From WLXB01 sp040221475 (GTDB taxonomy: Bacteria; Pseudomonadota; Alphaproteobacteria; Rhodospirillales; Rhodospirillaceae): DNA of 64,000 bases. Position 1 is the stretch's first letter; every line of letters begins with the position of its first letter. A model generated the notes under the pieces. That model was not told the origin of the DNA. It ran no database searches and saw only the letters and a list, made by a program, of their open reading frames with translations. This document shows, in pieces, positions 25,087 to 33,247 of the stretch. A program made the position numbers and the translations under genes. The stretch covers positions 1 to 64,000 of the forward strand of contig JAVKEJ010000030.1 of assembly GCA_040221475.1 (NCBI GenBank). The letters are read 5' to 3'.

Positions 25087-25904
25087 TGAACCTTCTGGCG
25101 AATAATGCCTGACGTGTACTCAGCCAACATAACGATACCAATGATGATCAACAGTATTGCAGCGGCCGTATCAAACTCATAACGGTCAAAGGCTGTGTTT
25201 AACGTTGCTCCTATACCGCCTGCGCCAACGATTCCAATCACGGCAGACTCGCGAAAGTTAATATCAAGACGATAAACAGCCAAGCCAATTGCGCGTGGTA
25301 ACACTTGTGGCTGAATACCGTAGCTCAGCCATTGCAACCAACTTGCACCAGTCGCACGAATAGCCTCGGCCTGCGCCACGTCAATACTCTCAATGTCTTC
25401 GGATAAGAGTTTCGCGTAGAAACCGAGCGTGGCAAACGTCAACGTCATCAATCCGGCAAATGGTCCGAAACCAAACAGCTTCACAAAAAAGATCGCGATC
25501 AAGACTTCATGGAATGTGCGCGACAAAGCCATGATGGATCGGCAAAAATAATACACGGGCAATGGCGCAACATTACGTGCCCCCCCAACGGCAACTGGAA
25601 TGGATATAAGAATGCCAAGCACCGTGGCTGCAACGGTCATCCAAAGACTCTCCATGAGTCCGGCAAAGATGGCATCCCAACGAGACGTAAAGTCTGGAGG
25701 AAAGAAGCCAACAAAGAAGCGTTCCGCGCGCGGCCAACCTTCCGCCACTCGCCCCCAATCAATGTCGAGCGTACCCACTGCAATCGCAAGATAAATTCCA
25801 GCACCAAGTGCCAAGACCCATCGCAGTCTCGGACTTTTGATCAATGGCTGCGGGCGCCAAGTCGTGCGCCGGACATTAGCCATTGAAGGCAATGCCGCTG
25901 TCAC
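25083..25904 (-). CDS. phnE: Phosphonate-type ABC transporter permease, first copy
   Basis: 273 residues with predicted membrane segments. The EAIRATGASWLQWLSYGIQP loop and ESAVIGIVGAGGIG motif match PhnE and are similar to the downstream copy, which suggests an old duplication. It overlaps both neighbours by four bases (ATGA), so the operon is tightly coupled. Confidence 0.9.
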   Translation of the reverse strand: MTAALPSMANVRRTTWRPQPLIKSPRLRWVLALGAGIYLAIAVGTLDIDWGRVAEGWPRAERFFVGFFPPDFTSRWDAIFAGLMESLWMTVAATVLGILISIPVAVGGARNVAPLPVYYFCRSIMALSRTFHEVLIAIFFVKLFGFGPFAGLMTLTFATLGFYAKLLSEDIESIDVAQAEAIRATGASWLQWLSYGIQPQVLPRAIGLAVYRLDINFRESAVIGIVGAGGIGATLNTAFDRYEFDTAAAILLIIIGIVMLAEYTSGIIRQKVQ

Positions 25905-26728
25905 CCTTTGACCTCTATAGGTTCTGGAGTGTCTGCATCGCCAGCTTTTGAGCCATCACCCAGTTTCTGATTGGTGGCTGTCCAATCTTCCTCCCCATAG
26001 ATCTGAGTCAGTACATCGGGGGTTAGACCGTCTGCTGGACCATCATAAACAATCCGTCCAAGTTGCAGACCAACAACCCGTTGCGCAAACAGTTTAGCGA
26101 GGGGTACATCATGGATATTTACCACAGCAGACAAACTGCGTTCAGTGCACAGTTCAGTAATGAGACGCATGATTTGACGAGATGTTTTGGGATCAAGACT
26201 CGCCGTCGGTTCATCGACAAGCAAAATATCAGGATCTTGAATCAGCGCCCTGGCAATTCCCACACGCTGGCGCTGCCCACCAGATAATGCATCTGCCCGC
26301 TTATCTTCCATGCCGGACAGGCCCACGCGCTCCAGCAGGTGAAATGCTGTGGCGATATCCTCTTTTGGAAAACGTCTGAACCAACTGGTCCAAAAACCGA
26401 CATATCCGAGCCGCCCTGATAACACGTTTTCCATCACAGAAAGGCGCTCGACCAAAGCGTATTCCTGGAAAATCATGCCCATGCGGCGGCGCACGCGACG
26501 TAGTTTTCCGGCGCCCATTTTGGTCACATTTTGATTGCCGAGGTAGATCGCCCCACTCGTGGGCTGAACCAATCTGTTGACGCAGCGAATCAACGTGCTC
26601 TTACCGGCACCTGATGGTCCGATGAGCGCCATAACTTGCCCTTCCGGCACCTCGAGCGTTACATCGTCCAGCGCCAAATCACCCGTTGGGTATCTCTTGG
26701 TGAGTTTATCTATCTTTAAACTTGGCAT
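25901..26728 (-). CDS. phnC: Phosphonate-type ABC transporter ATP-binding protein
   Basis: 275 residues. Walker A GPSGAGKST, signature LSGGQRQRVGIARAL, Walker B ILLVDEPTASLD and the H-loop VNIHD are all intact. It powers uptake by the two permeases. The specificity loop resembles PhnC-type proteins; phosphonate, phosphite or a related oxyanion is possible. Confidence 0.92.
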   Translation of the reverse strand: MPSLKIDKLTKRYPTGDLALDDVTLEVPEGQVMALIGPSGAGKSTLIRCVNRLVQPTSGAIYLGNQNVTKMGAGKLRRVRRRMGMIFQEYALVERLSVMENVLSGRLGYVGFWTSWFRRFPKEDIATAFHLLERVGLSGMEDKRADALSGGQRQRVGIARALIQDPDILLVDEPTASLDPKTSRQIMRLITELCTERSLSAVVNIHDVPLAKLFAQRVVGLQLGRIVYDGPADGLTPDVLTQIYGEEDWTATNQKLGDGSKAGDADTPEPIEVKG

Positions 26729-26768
26729 GCGTTTAGATGCCGAAAACTGTAAATGAATGCGCCATCAC

Positions 26769-27734
26769 TTATCTACAGTCATAGGAAACACCTGACGCGC
26801 TATCTATTGTTCTGATCACTTGCCAATCAGTTTTGTAGCTTATCGAGATGAAGCGGTCCTCTTCTACAAACTCTTCAGCCAAACCCGATCCCGCCCAAGG
26901 AAATGTGAAAAAGGCTTGACGAATTTTGGCCGCTATTGCGGGATGCAAGTTGTAGGCATGCCCGTAGGACGTCGTTGGAAACGTCTGCGATTTGTAGATA
27001 GACCGCAGCGCGCCCGGATCAACAGTTTCACGTTCAAGCATGCGTCTAAGTACGGAATTCGCCACTGCCGCAGCCTCATAGTCACCATTTGCGACACCAA
27101 GAATTGAGTTATCATGCTTTCCAGAGAATGATGTTTCGAAGTCTGTCTCTGCGACAAGTCCAAACTCAGCCTTTAGAATCGCAGACGGCGCTTTGAACCC
27201 GGAGTTTGAAGTTGGAGACGTAAATGTCAGAGCTTTGTCTCTGAGGTCTGCGGGAGTCTGGATGTCAGAATTTGTAGGTACGATAATTTCCATTTCGTAG
27301 CCATAAGCGCCATCCTCCCCCGCCATCATTGAGAACGGCACGAATCCTGCACAGTTAACAGCGACAGGCGTACCCCCTGTATTAATGCCCGCCACATGCA
27401 AACGTCCTGATCGCATGGCTTCATATTGAGCGGCATAGGACTGCACGGGAAAGAAAATCACCCGCTTTTCAGTTGTTTTTTCCAAATGAGCGATAAAGTC
27501 CGCCCATACTTTTTCATATACAGCAGGGTCTTCGACGGGAGTATATGAAAAAATTAAAGCCGAGGGATCTTGCCAATCATCTTTCTCTAACGGCAAATCT
27601 GCAATGAGATCAACATCTCTATCACAGTAACGAGAATCCAATGTGCCTCGAAGACATTGTTCTTGAGCTTGTATCTGAGGGGAATACACCAAACTCAACA
27701 CACAAACAGCGATAGATGTGAGACCGAGTTTCAT
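26769..27734 (-). CDS. phnD: Phosphonate-type ABC transporter substrate-binding protein
   Basis: 321 residues with a signal peptide cut after IQA. It has SALIFSYTPVED, the KTTEKRVIFFPVQSYAAQYEAM region and a long ligand-binding core typical of PhnD-like periplasmic proteins. First gene of the operon, 40 bases before phnC, with a strong GAGGAG ribosome site. The only enzymes near are unrelated, so the ligand cannot be set from context. Confidence 0.85.
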   Translation of the reverse strand: MKLGLTSIAVCVLSLVYSPQIQAQEQCLRGTLDSRYCDRDVDLIADLPLEKDDWQDPSALIFSYTPVEDPAVYEKVWADFIAHLEKTTEKRVIFFPVQSYAAQYEAMRSGRLHVAGINTGGTPVAVNCAGFVPFSMMAGEDGAYGYEMEIIVPTNSDIQTPADLRDKALTFTSPTSNSGFKAPSAILKAEFGLVAETDFETSFSGKHDNSILGVANGDYEAAAVANSVLRRMLERETVDPGALRSIYKSQTFPTTSYGHAYNLHPAIAAKIRQAFFTFPWAGSGLAEEFVEEDRFISISYKTDWQVIRTIDSASGVSYDCR

Positions 27735-27751
27735 CGGGCGTTACTCCTCAA

Positions 27752-27766
27752 AATACGAATCGTATT
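27752..27766. promoter_or_regulatory. Palindrome upstream of phnD, possible operator
   Basis: AATACGAATCGTATT is a perfect 15-base palindrome with a single central base. It lies 18 bases before the phnD start codon and overlaps the leader. It may be a regulator binding site. No regulator gene is adjacent. Confidence 0.35.
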
Positions 27767-27778
27767 GCATGCTAGCGT

Positions 27779-27812
27779 GTCATAGAACGGCCGCCAATGA
27801 TTGTTCTATGAC
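27779..27812 (-). terminator. Inverted repeat after the carbonic anhydrase-like gene
   Basis: A perfect 10-bp stem (GTCATAGAAC and GTTCTATGAC) with a 14-base loop lies just after the stop of the argC-linked gene. There is no T-run, so it is a weak terminator candidate; an mRNA-stabilising hairpin or operator for phnD is also possible. Confidence 0.4.
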
Positions 27813-27820
27813 GGTCGCGT

Positions 27821-28360
27821 CTAATTTTTGAGGAGTTCTTTATATTTCTGGCCCAGATCCACATAGCGCTGGATTTGAGTTGGAAAGTTCTCAGCTTCTT
27901 CAGCAGAAACATCCCGAATGTATTTTGCTGGCGTCCCAGCCCAGAGCTGCCCTGTCGCCACGCGCTTTCCAGGGGCAACAAGCGCACCTGCTGCCACCAT
28001 AGCCCCTTGCTCGACGATAGCGCCATCCATAACGGTTGCCGACATCCCAACAAAGCAATGGTCTTCGAGAGTGCACGCATGGATCATCGCCATGTGACCG
28101 ATGAGAACATCATCACCGATAATGGTTGGGTGGTCCTTAGACGACACGTGAACGACCGTGCCATCCTGTATATTGGTTCGCGCTCCGACGCGGATAAAAT
28201 TCACATCACCGCGCAAGACGACATTGAACCATATGCTGGCTTCCGCTCCGATGTGCGTATCACCAATGATTGTGGCATTGGATGCAATAAAGGCACTTGC
28301 ATCAATGGTCGGCCTTACCCCGTTCCATGGCATGATCGTCGGTTTGGCCGCCAAACTCAT
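27821..28360 (-). CDS. Gamma-carbonic anhydrase-like hexapeptide-repeat protein
   Basis: 179 residues of left-handed beta-helix repeats. The three histidine ligands of the family are present around HVSSKDHPTIIGDDVLIGH and MIHAC. Such proteins form trimers with metal at the interfaces; some hydrate CO2, others are inactive or thioesterase-linked (YrdA/PaaY-like). Its start overlaps the argC stop by one base (TAATG), so it is co-translated with an arginine-synthesis gene. Confidence 0.85.
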   Translation of the reverse strand: MSLAAKPTIMPWNGVRPTIDASAFIASNATIIGDTHIGAEASIWFNVVLRGDVNFIRVGARTNIQDGTVVHVSSKDHPTIIGDDVLIGHMAMIHACTLEDHCFVGMSATVMDGAIVEQGAMVAAGALVAPGKRVATGQLWAGTPAKYIRDVSAEEAENFPTQIQRYVDLGQKYKELLKN

Positions 28361-29403
28361 TATGGAAACATCGGTGCTTGTGTCAGCCCGGTCGACTCCG
28401 GCAAGCCATACATCACATTCATGTTTTGTATCGCCTGCCCTGACGCTCCTTTGATCAAATTATCTTCAACCGAGCAAATAATCATGCGGCCCTTTAAGCG
28501 GTCCGCCGTGACACTCATGAAACAATGGTTGGATCCACGGACGTGTCGTGTCTGCGGAACACTGCCATCAGGCAGCACCTTCACAAACGGCTCGCCGCTA
28601 TAGGTCTCCGCCAGCTTGGCACGCACTTCCGATGCCCCATTACCGTCAACGCCTCGGACGTAAATGGTGGAAAAAATGCCACGGTTCATCGGCACCAGAT
28701 GAGGCGTAAAATTGACAACAATTTTTCGCCGGGCCGCGCGTCCCAGCTCTTGCTCGATCTCCGGTGCATGGCGGTGATAGCCAACACCATAGGCGTGGAT
28801 ACCTTCGCTGACCTCGGTAAACAGAGATGTTTCTTTCGGCGCACGGCCTGCGCCAGACACGCCTGATTTTGCATCAATAATGATATCATCGGCATCAATC
28901 ATTCCCGCCTTCACGAGTGGAATCAGCGGCAAGAGAGCTGACGTAGGGTAGCATCCAGGGTTAGCAACAAGCCGTGCTTTCGCGACAGCCTCCCGTGCAT
29001 GCTCAGTCAGGCCATACACCGCCTCTTCCTGAAGCGCAGGCGCTCGATGGGCGTGGCCATACACATCATCATACAGACTGACATCAGACAGCCGAAAATC
29101 AGCTGACAAATCGACAATTTTTTTGTCGCCTGGCAAATCGGCAATAACATCCTGCGTTGTCCCGTGAGGCAAAGCACAGAAAACAAAATCCACTTCATCC
29201 CAATCCACATCATCAATCGTGACCAAGTCCGGAAGTTCGAGCCAAGCCAAGTGCGGAAAGACGCTGCCCAATGTTTGCCCAGCCTTGCGGTCGGCTGTTA
29301 ATGCCGTAATAACGACATTAGGATGGCCAGCAAGCAAACGCACCAGTTCAGCACCGGTGTAACCGCTGGCACCTAGAATGGCTGTCCGAATGGGTTTATC
29401 CAT
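28360..29403 (-). CDS. argC: N-acetyl-gamma-glutamyl-phosphate reductase
   Basis: 347 residues. It has the GASGYTGAELVRLL Rossmann motif, the catalytic cysteine in NPGCYPTSALL and the late histidine region. It reduces the third intermediate of arginine synthesis with NADPH. Usual length. It leads a two-gene unit with the hexapeptide-repeat gene. Confidence 0.95.
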   Translation of the reverse strand: MDKPIRTAILGASGYTGAELVRLLAGHPNVVITALTADRKAGQTLGSVFPHLAWLELPDLVTIDDVDWDEVDFVFCALPHGTTQDVIADLPGDKKIVDLSADFRLSDVSLYDDVYGHAHRAPALQEEAVYGLTEHAREAVAKARLVANPGCYPTSALLPLIPLVKAGMIDADDIIIDAKSGVSGAGRAPKETSLFTEVSEGIHAYGVGYHRHAPEIEQELGRAARRKIVVNFTPHLVPMNRGIFSTIYVRGVDGNGASEVRAKLAETYSGEPFVKVLPDGSVPQTRHVRGSNHCFMSVTADRLKGRMIICSVEDNLIKGASGQAIQNMNVMYGLPESTGLTQAPMFP

Positions 29404-29492
29404 TTTTCTACTCGATTTTAGTCATAGTGTTTCTGTAGCGAAGATGTACACCAACTGACGTACTGACGAAAGATGAAGCGAATAGGAATCGA

Positions 29493-31106
29493 CTATTTGG
29501 ACCGCCGATCGACCCAAGCCTTGAGGCGCCTAGTGACTTGCGACATGAATTGAGTGTCCGCCCCTAATGTTCGACGCATTAAAGTCACAGATTCATACCA
29601 TGGGCTTTTGTCGATATCCGTGAACCAATACCACATGCTTCCCAGCCCTAAAGGAGGCACCAACACCCATGTTTCCTTGCCAAGCGCACCCGCCAAATGC
29701 GCGGTAGAGTTCGTCACTGTAATGACAAGGTCTAGCGCCGCAATTTGAGCTGCTGGAGAATCTAATGATCCATCAAGATCAATAGTAGAATCGGTAATCA
29801 AATTGGCGCCGACACTTTGGGCAATCCCAGCTATTTCATGGCGCGCTGGGCCATACTGAAGATTTACGAATGTCACATCCGGTATCCTCAGTATTGGCTC
29901 AAAAATATCGATAGGCAGACTTTTTTGACGGGCTGTCGCGGCAGCAGGACTACCCCACGAAATGCCAACCAAGGGGTTATCACCGCCCAAGGCCCGGTAC
30001 TCCATGGCAAAGGCTTCCTTTTGGTCTTCATCTGGCCAGAGAAAGGCTGCGCCAGGAGCTTGCGTCAACGCGTTGGATGAACGGTAACCGATCAACTCAA
30101 AAATCGGCGCCTGGATATCGATTGAATTGTCTTCGTCAATAGCTTCAGTCCCTTGCGCGACGACCTCTACGGCAGGAAAAGATCTCTCAAACAACGATAC
30201 AAGACGAGCATCAACTTCAACGGTCACACGCTCTGCCTCGGCTATGAGTTTATTGATAAGTGAAGCGCACAGGATGGCTTCGCCAAGACCCTGCTCGCAC
30301 CATATCAGAATTGACTTCCCAGCAAGGTTCTCGCCTTTCCAAGGGTGTATATGTGAATAACGTGATGCTGAGCGCGACCATCTGCGCCACCTGCGTGAGG
30401 CATAGTCTTCCCATCCATCTTGGATCCGACCTTGCATCATGCGAATGAGACCACGATTAACCTTTGCGTCTGCAACGTGCTCTGTAAGCGCAACGGCAGC
30501 ATCAAATGCCTTATAGGCCGCATCCAAATTACCCTGAGCGAGGAATAGTTTGGCAAAACCCGTTTCAACAGCCGGATTAGGAGGGCCAGATTTTTTTGCG
30601 AGCGCCAAATCCGCCACGGCCTCTGCGAAAACTCCCATATCTGTCGCCACGGATGCACGACCAATCAAAGCGGCACGAAAAATCGGATCAATGACTAGGG
30701 CCCGGCTAAAAGCATCCTTGGCGGTTTCCCATTGAGCATCAGCCTGGAGTGCGCTTCCTAAATTACTCAGGTACCCGCTATGCTGATCATTCAAACCTAT
30801 AGCCGTTTCAAAGCTCTCAATAGCTTCATTCAGTCGCCGCTGGTCGAGAAAGATTAAGCCAAGTGTATTAGCAAGCCGCGCACTGTTTGGATTGACAGCA
30901 AAAGCCTCTTTGGCAATCTCTTCAGCGCGGCCCCACTTCTTGTTCGCCCGGGCAATCACTGCCAAAACATTTAGCGCGTCAGGATGACCGGGCTCGATTT
31001 CAATCAAGCGTTCACAGGCTAACTGCGCACCCGGCAAATCACCTGCATTGAAGCATGTCGCCGCCTCTTGCATGAGTTCGGTTATGGAAGAGTCGCCATT
31101 CTTCAT
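29493..31106 (-). CDS. TPR protein with glycosyltransferase-9-like C-terminal domain
   Basis: 537 residues. About 1-230 are TPR helices (GHPDALNVLAVIARA, ARLANTLGLIFLDQ, YLSNLGSALQ). The rest has WCEQGLGEAILCAS, VGISWGSPAA, ITVTNSTAHLAGALG and an L-V-P-P-L-G loop, as in TPR-linked heptosyltransferase-like proteins. It may transfer sugars in envelope or flagellar glycosylation. The substrate is unknown. It is separated from the ribosomal genes by a terminator. Confidence 0.7.
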   Translation of the reverse strand: MKNGDSSITELMQEAATCFNAGDLPGAQLACERLIEIEPGHPDALNVLAVIARANKKWGRAEEIAKEAFAVNPNSARLANTLGLIFLDQRRLNEAIESFETAIGLNDQHSGYLSNLGSALQADAQWETAKDAFSRALVIDPIFRAALIGRASVATDMGVFAEAVADLALAKKSGPPNPAVETGFAKLFLAQGNLDAAYKAFDAAVALTEHVADAKVNRGLIRMMQGRIQDGWEDYASRRWRRWSRSASRYSHIHPWKGENLAGKSILIWCEQGLGEAILCASLINKLIAEAERVTVEVDARLVSLFERSFPAVEVVAQGTEAIDEDNSIDIQAPIFELIGYRSSNALTQAPGAAFLWPDEDQKEAFAMEYRALGGDNPLVGISWGSPAAATARQKSLPIDIFEPILRIPDVTFVNLQYGPARHEIAGIAQSVGANLITDSTIDLDGSLDSPAAQIAALDLVITVTNSTAHLAGALGKETWVLVPPLGLGSMWYWFTDIDKSPWYESVTLMRRTLGADTQFMSQVTRRLKAWVDRRSK

Positions 31107-31171
31107 GACTTATCAATGTCTCTCGTCAACAAGCTGTGGAAAAGACTTTAATAGCTTAACTGCACAAAGAA

Positions 31172-31200
31172 AAAGGGCGTTGCCAAAAACAACGCCCTTT
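31172..31200 (-). terminator. Rho-independent terminator of rplM-rpsI
   Basis: An 11-bp stem (AAAGGGCGTTG and CAACGCCCTTT) with a 7-base loop is followed on the minus strand by a T-run. It lies 26 bases after rpsI. Confidence 0.85.
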
Positions 31201-31225
31201 CTCAGCATTATTATGGTGAAGCGTT

Positions 31226-31696
31226 TTAACGCTTTGAGAACTGGAAACTGCGACGCGCTTTGCGGCGACCATACTTTTTGCGTTCAACAACGCGAGAGTC
31301 ACGCGTCAGGAAACCACCTTTCTTAAGAACAGGGCGAAGGTCCGGCTCAAACAAGGTGAGGGCCTGTGAAATACCATGGCGCAGTGCGCCAGCCTGCCCG
31401 GACAGTCCACCACCGGAAACCGTGCAGTACACGTCGAATTGGTTTTCTCTGTTGGTCACCTGAAACGGTTGATTGATCATCATCCGCAGCACAGGTCGTG
31501 GAAAATAGTTTTCCAGTTCGCGGCTGTTAACCGTGATTTTACCGGTGCCAGGTTTGATCCATACGCGAGCGACAGCATCTTTGCGTCGGCCAGTGGCATA
31601 GGACCGGCCAAATTCGTCTTTCTTCGGCTCGCGAGGTGCTGCTACTTCAGTGACAACTTCCTTGAGATCTTCAAGAGAGGTGGTTGCATCCGTCAT
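31226..31696 (-). CDS. rpsI: Ribosomal protein S9
   Basis: 156 residues. It has GRRKDAVARVWIKPG, a VSGGGLSGQAGALRHGISQAL core and the conserved C-terminal KKYGRRKARRSFQFSKR tail that reaches the ribosomal P site. The N-terminal 25 residues are an acidic extension of the kind seen in alphaproteobacteria. It lies two bases after rplM. Confidence 0.97.
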   Translation of the reverse strand: MTDATTSLEDLKEVVTEVAAPREPKKDEFGRSYATGRRKDAVARVWIKPGTGKITVNSRELENYFPRPVLRMMINQPFQVTNRENQFDVYCTVSGGGLSGQAGALRHGISQALTLFEPDLRPVLKKGGFLTRDSRVVERKKYGRRKARRSFQFSKR

Positions 31697-31698
31697 GT

Positions 31699-32163
31699 TT
31701 AAGCACTCCTCTTGTTCTTCGGATTGCGCGCGGCAATATCGAGGACTTCTGGTTTCTGAGCTTCATGCGGGTGTTCAGTGCCCGCGTAAATTTTCAATTT
31801 TTTGAACTGAGCACGACCAAGAGGCCCTTTTGGCATCATGCGCTCTACAGCTTTTTCAACAACACGCTCTGGATAACGCCCGGACAATAACTCGCCAGCT
31901 GTCCGGCTTTTAATCCCGCCAGGATAACCTGTATGCCAGTAATAAGTTTTATTGGATAACTTATCACCGGTCAGGCGCACTTTAGCAGCGTTGATCACGA
32001 TGACATTGTCACCGGTATCAATGTGTGGGGTATACATAGGCTTATGTTTGCCGCGTAAAAGGTCGGCAATTTCAACGGCCATGCGGCCTAGGACAATGTC
32101 CTCAGCATCAATAATGTACCATTTGCGCTGCACCTCACTCGGGCGGGCTGAATATGTCTTCAT
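31699..32163 (-). CDS. rplM: Ribosomal protein L13
   Basis: 154 residues from the ATG at 32163 with AGAGGA upstream; an open frame to 32229 is an over-extension. It has KWYIIDAEDIVLGR, MYTPHIDTGDNVIVINA and MLPKGPLGR-like PKGPLGRAQFKKLKIY. The rplM-rpsI pair is the universal order. Confidence 0.97.
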   Translation of the reverse strand: MKTYSARPSEVQRKWYIIDAEDIVLGRMAVEIADLLRGKHKPMYTPHIDTGDNVIVINAAKVRLTGDKLSNKTYYWHTGYPGGIKSRTAGELLSGRYPERVVEKAVERMMPKGPLGRAQFKKLKIYAGTEHPHEAQKPEVLDIAARNPKNKRSA

Positions 32164-32303
32164 TTCATCCTCTAGGAGCTTTTTTGGTTTTGACCCTTGC
32201 GCAGAATCAGTTCTAAGCATGGTCATCATGAATTACAGCCGCTGTTTATGGGAGCTTTAATGCGGTGTCAACGCTAAAAAGTTAGTAAAAACAGCAATTT
32301 GAG

Positions 32304-32327
32304 AATAAGGTATCATAATACCTTATT
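32304..32327. other. Perfect AT-rich hairpin between tRNA-His and rplM
   Basis: AATAAGGTAT and ATACCTTATT pair perfectly over 10 bases around a CATA loop. It lies downstream of the minus-strand tRNA-His and upstream of rplM. It may end the tRNA transcript or be a binding site in the rplM leader. No T-run follows. Confidence 0.4.
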
Positions 32328-32400
32328 GGGGACGCGCGCTAATGAACGGCATCACTCTGTCATACCCAGTGCTCTTAATCAGTTCTGATATTTGCAGGAA

Positions 32401-32478
32401 TGGGGCGAGTGATGGGGATCGAACCCACGACCTCCTGAACCACAATCAGGCGCTCTAACCAACTGAGCTACACCCGCC
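32401..32478 (-). tRNA. tRNA-His (anticodon GTG)
   Basis: A full cloverleaf with encoded CCA. The extra 5' G of tRNA-His pairs with C73 beyond the 7-bp acceptor stem (GCGGGTG with CACTCGC). The anticodon loop TTGTGGT sits between CCTGA and TCAGG (anticodon 32441-32443). Confidence 0.95.
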
Positions 32479-32680
32479 ATACCGGCGCGTCGATTAAACC
32501 CAAACAAATTCACAGTCAAGAATTGGAAAACTTCCCAACAAATATCGCGAAAAGCAAAACAGAGTTTTTGCCTATTTTTTAGGCAAAATGCTGACCTTAT
32601 GAGCAGATGCTACCCGCATACTATCTACTAAAATTTAATATAAGCCATTGATGTATATTGTTTTTTCTTATCGACTTAAA

Positions 32681-32697
32681 ATGGCACAATAATTGTA
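32681..32697 (+). promoter_or_regulatory. Sigma54-type promoter of glnB-glnA
   Basis: TGGCAC (32682-32687), five bases, then TTGTA gives the -24/-12 spacing of sigma54 promoters (GG and the -12 G eleven bases apart), with one mismatch to TTGCA. It lies about 100 bases before glnB. This fits nitrogen control by NtrC, though no NtrC site was searched for. The 32479-32787 stretch holds nothing else I can define. Confidence 0.55.
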
Positions 32698-32793
32698 TAG
32701 ATGTTAAATAATAAACATCGCGTAGGCGAAGGTTCCGTATTGGGCGGAGTGTCCTGCTGCAAACGCAATTAACGCGAGAATTCTAAAATGGGC

Positions 32794-33132
32794 ATGAAAA
32801 AAATCGAAGCTATCATCAAGCCGTTTAAGCTTGATGATGTTAAGGAGGCTCTGCATGAGGTCGGCCTGCAAGGCATCACAGTGACCGAAGCGAAGGGTTT
32901 TGGCCGTCAAAAGGGTCATACGGAGCTTTATAGAGGGGCAGAGTATGTGGTCGATTTCTTGCCTAAAGTGAAAATAGAATTGGTCGTTGAAGACGGCTTA
33001 GTTGATCGTGCGATTGAAGCGATTCAGCAAGCAGCTCACACGGGACGAATCGGAGACGGAAAAATATTCGTCTACTCGATAGAGGATGCGATCCGCATCC
33101 GCACTGGCGAGCGAGGTACTGAAGCGGTTTAA
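32794..33132 (+). CDS. glnB: Nitrogen regulatory protein PII
   Basis: 112 residues from the second ATG (the first, at 32788, adds two residues). It starts MKKIEAIIKPFK. Tyr51 in the T-loop (GAEYVVDFLPK), the uridylylation site, falls at the canonical position with this start. It senses 2-oxoglutarate, ATP/ADP and glutamine state and adjusts glutamine synthetase and NtrB. It is followed by glnA, the classical pair. Confidence 0.95.
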   Translation: MKKIEAIIKPFKLDDVKEALHEVGLQGITVTEAKGFGRQKGHTELYRGAEYVVDFLPKVKIELVVEDGLVDRAIEAIQQAAHTGRIGDGKIFVYSIEDAIRIRTGERGTEAV

Positions 33133-33247
33133 ACTTCCGCGAGGCGCCTACTCGCTTTGCTTGACCTGCTTTTCCTGCGCGAAGCAAGTCCTGCACAACT
33201 TTGCTGGCCATAACGGCAGCTAAGCTTTTACTCCACCACTCATAAGG

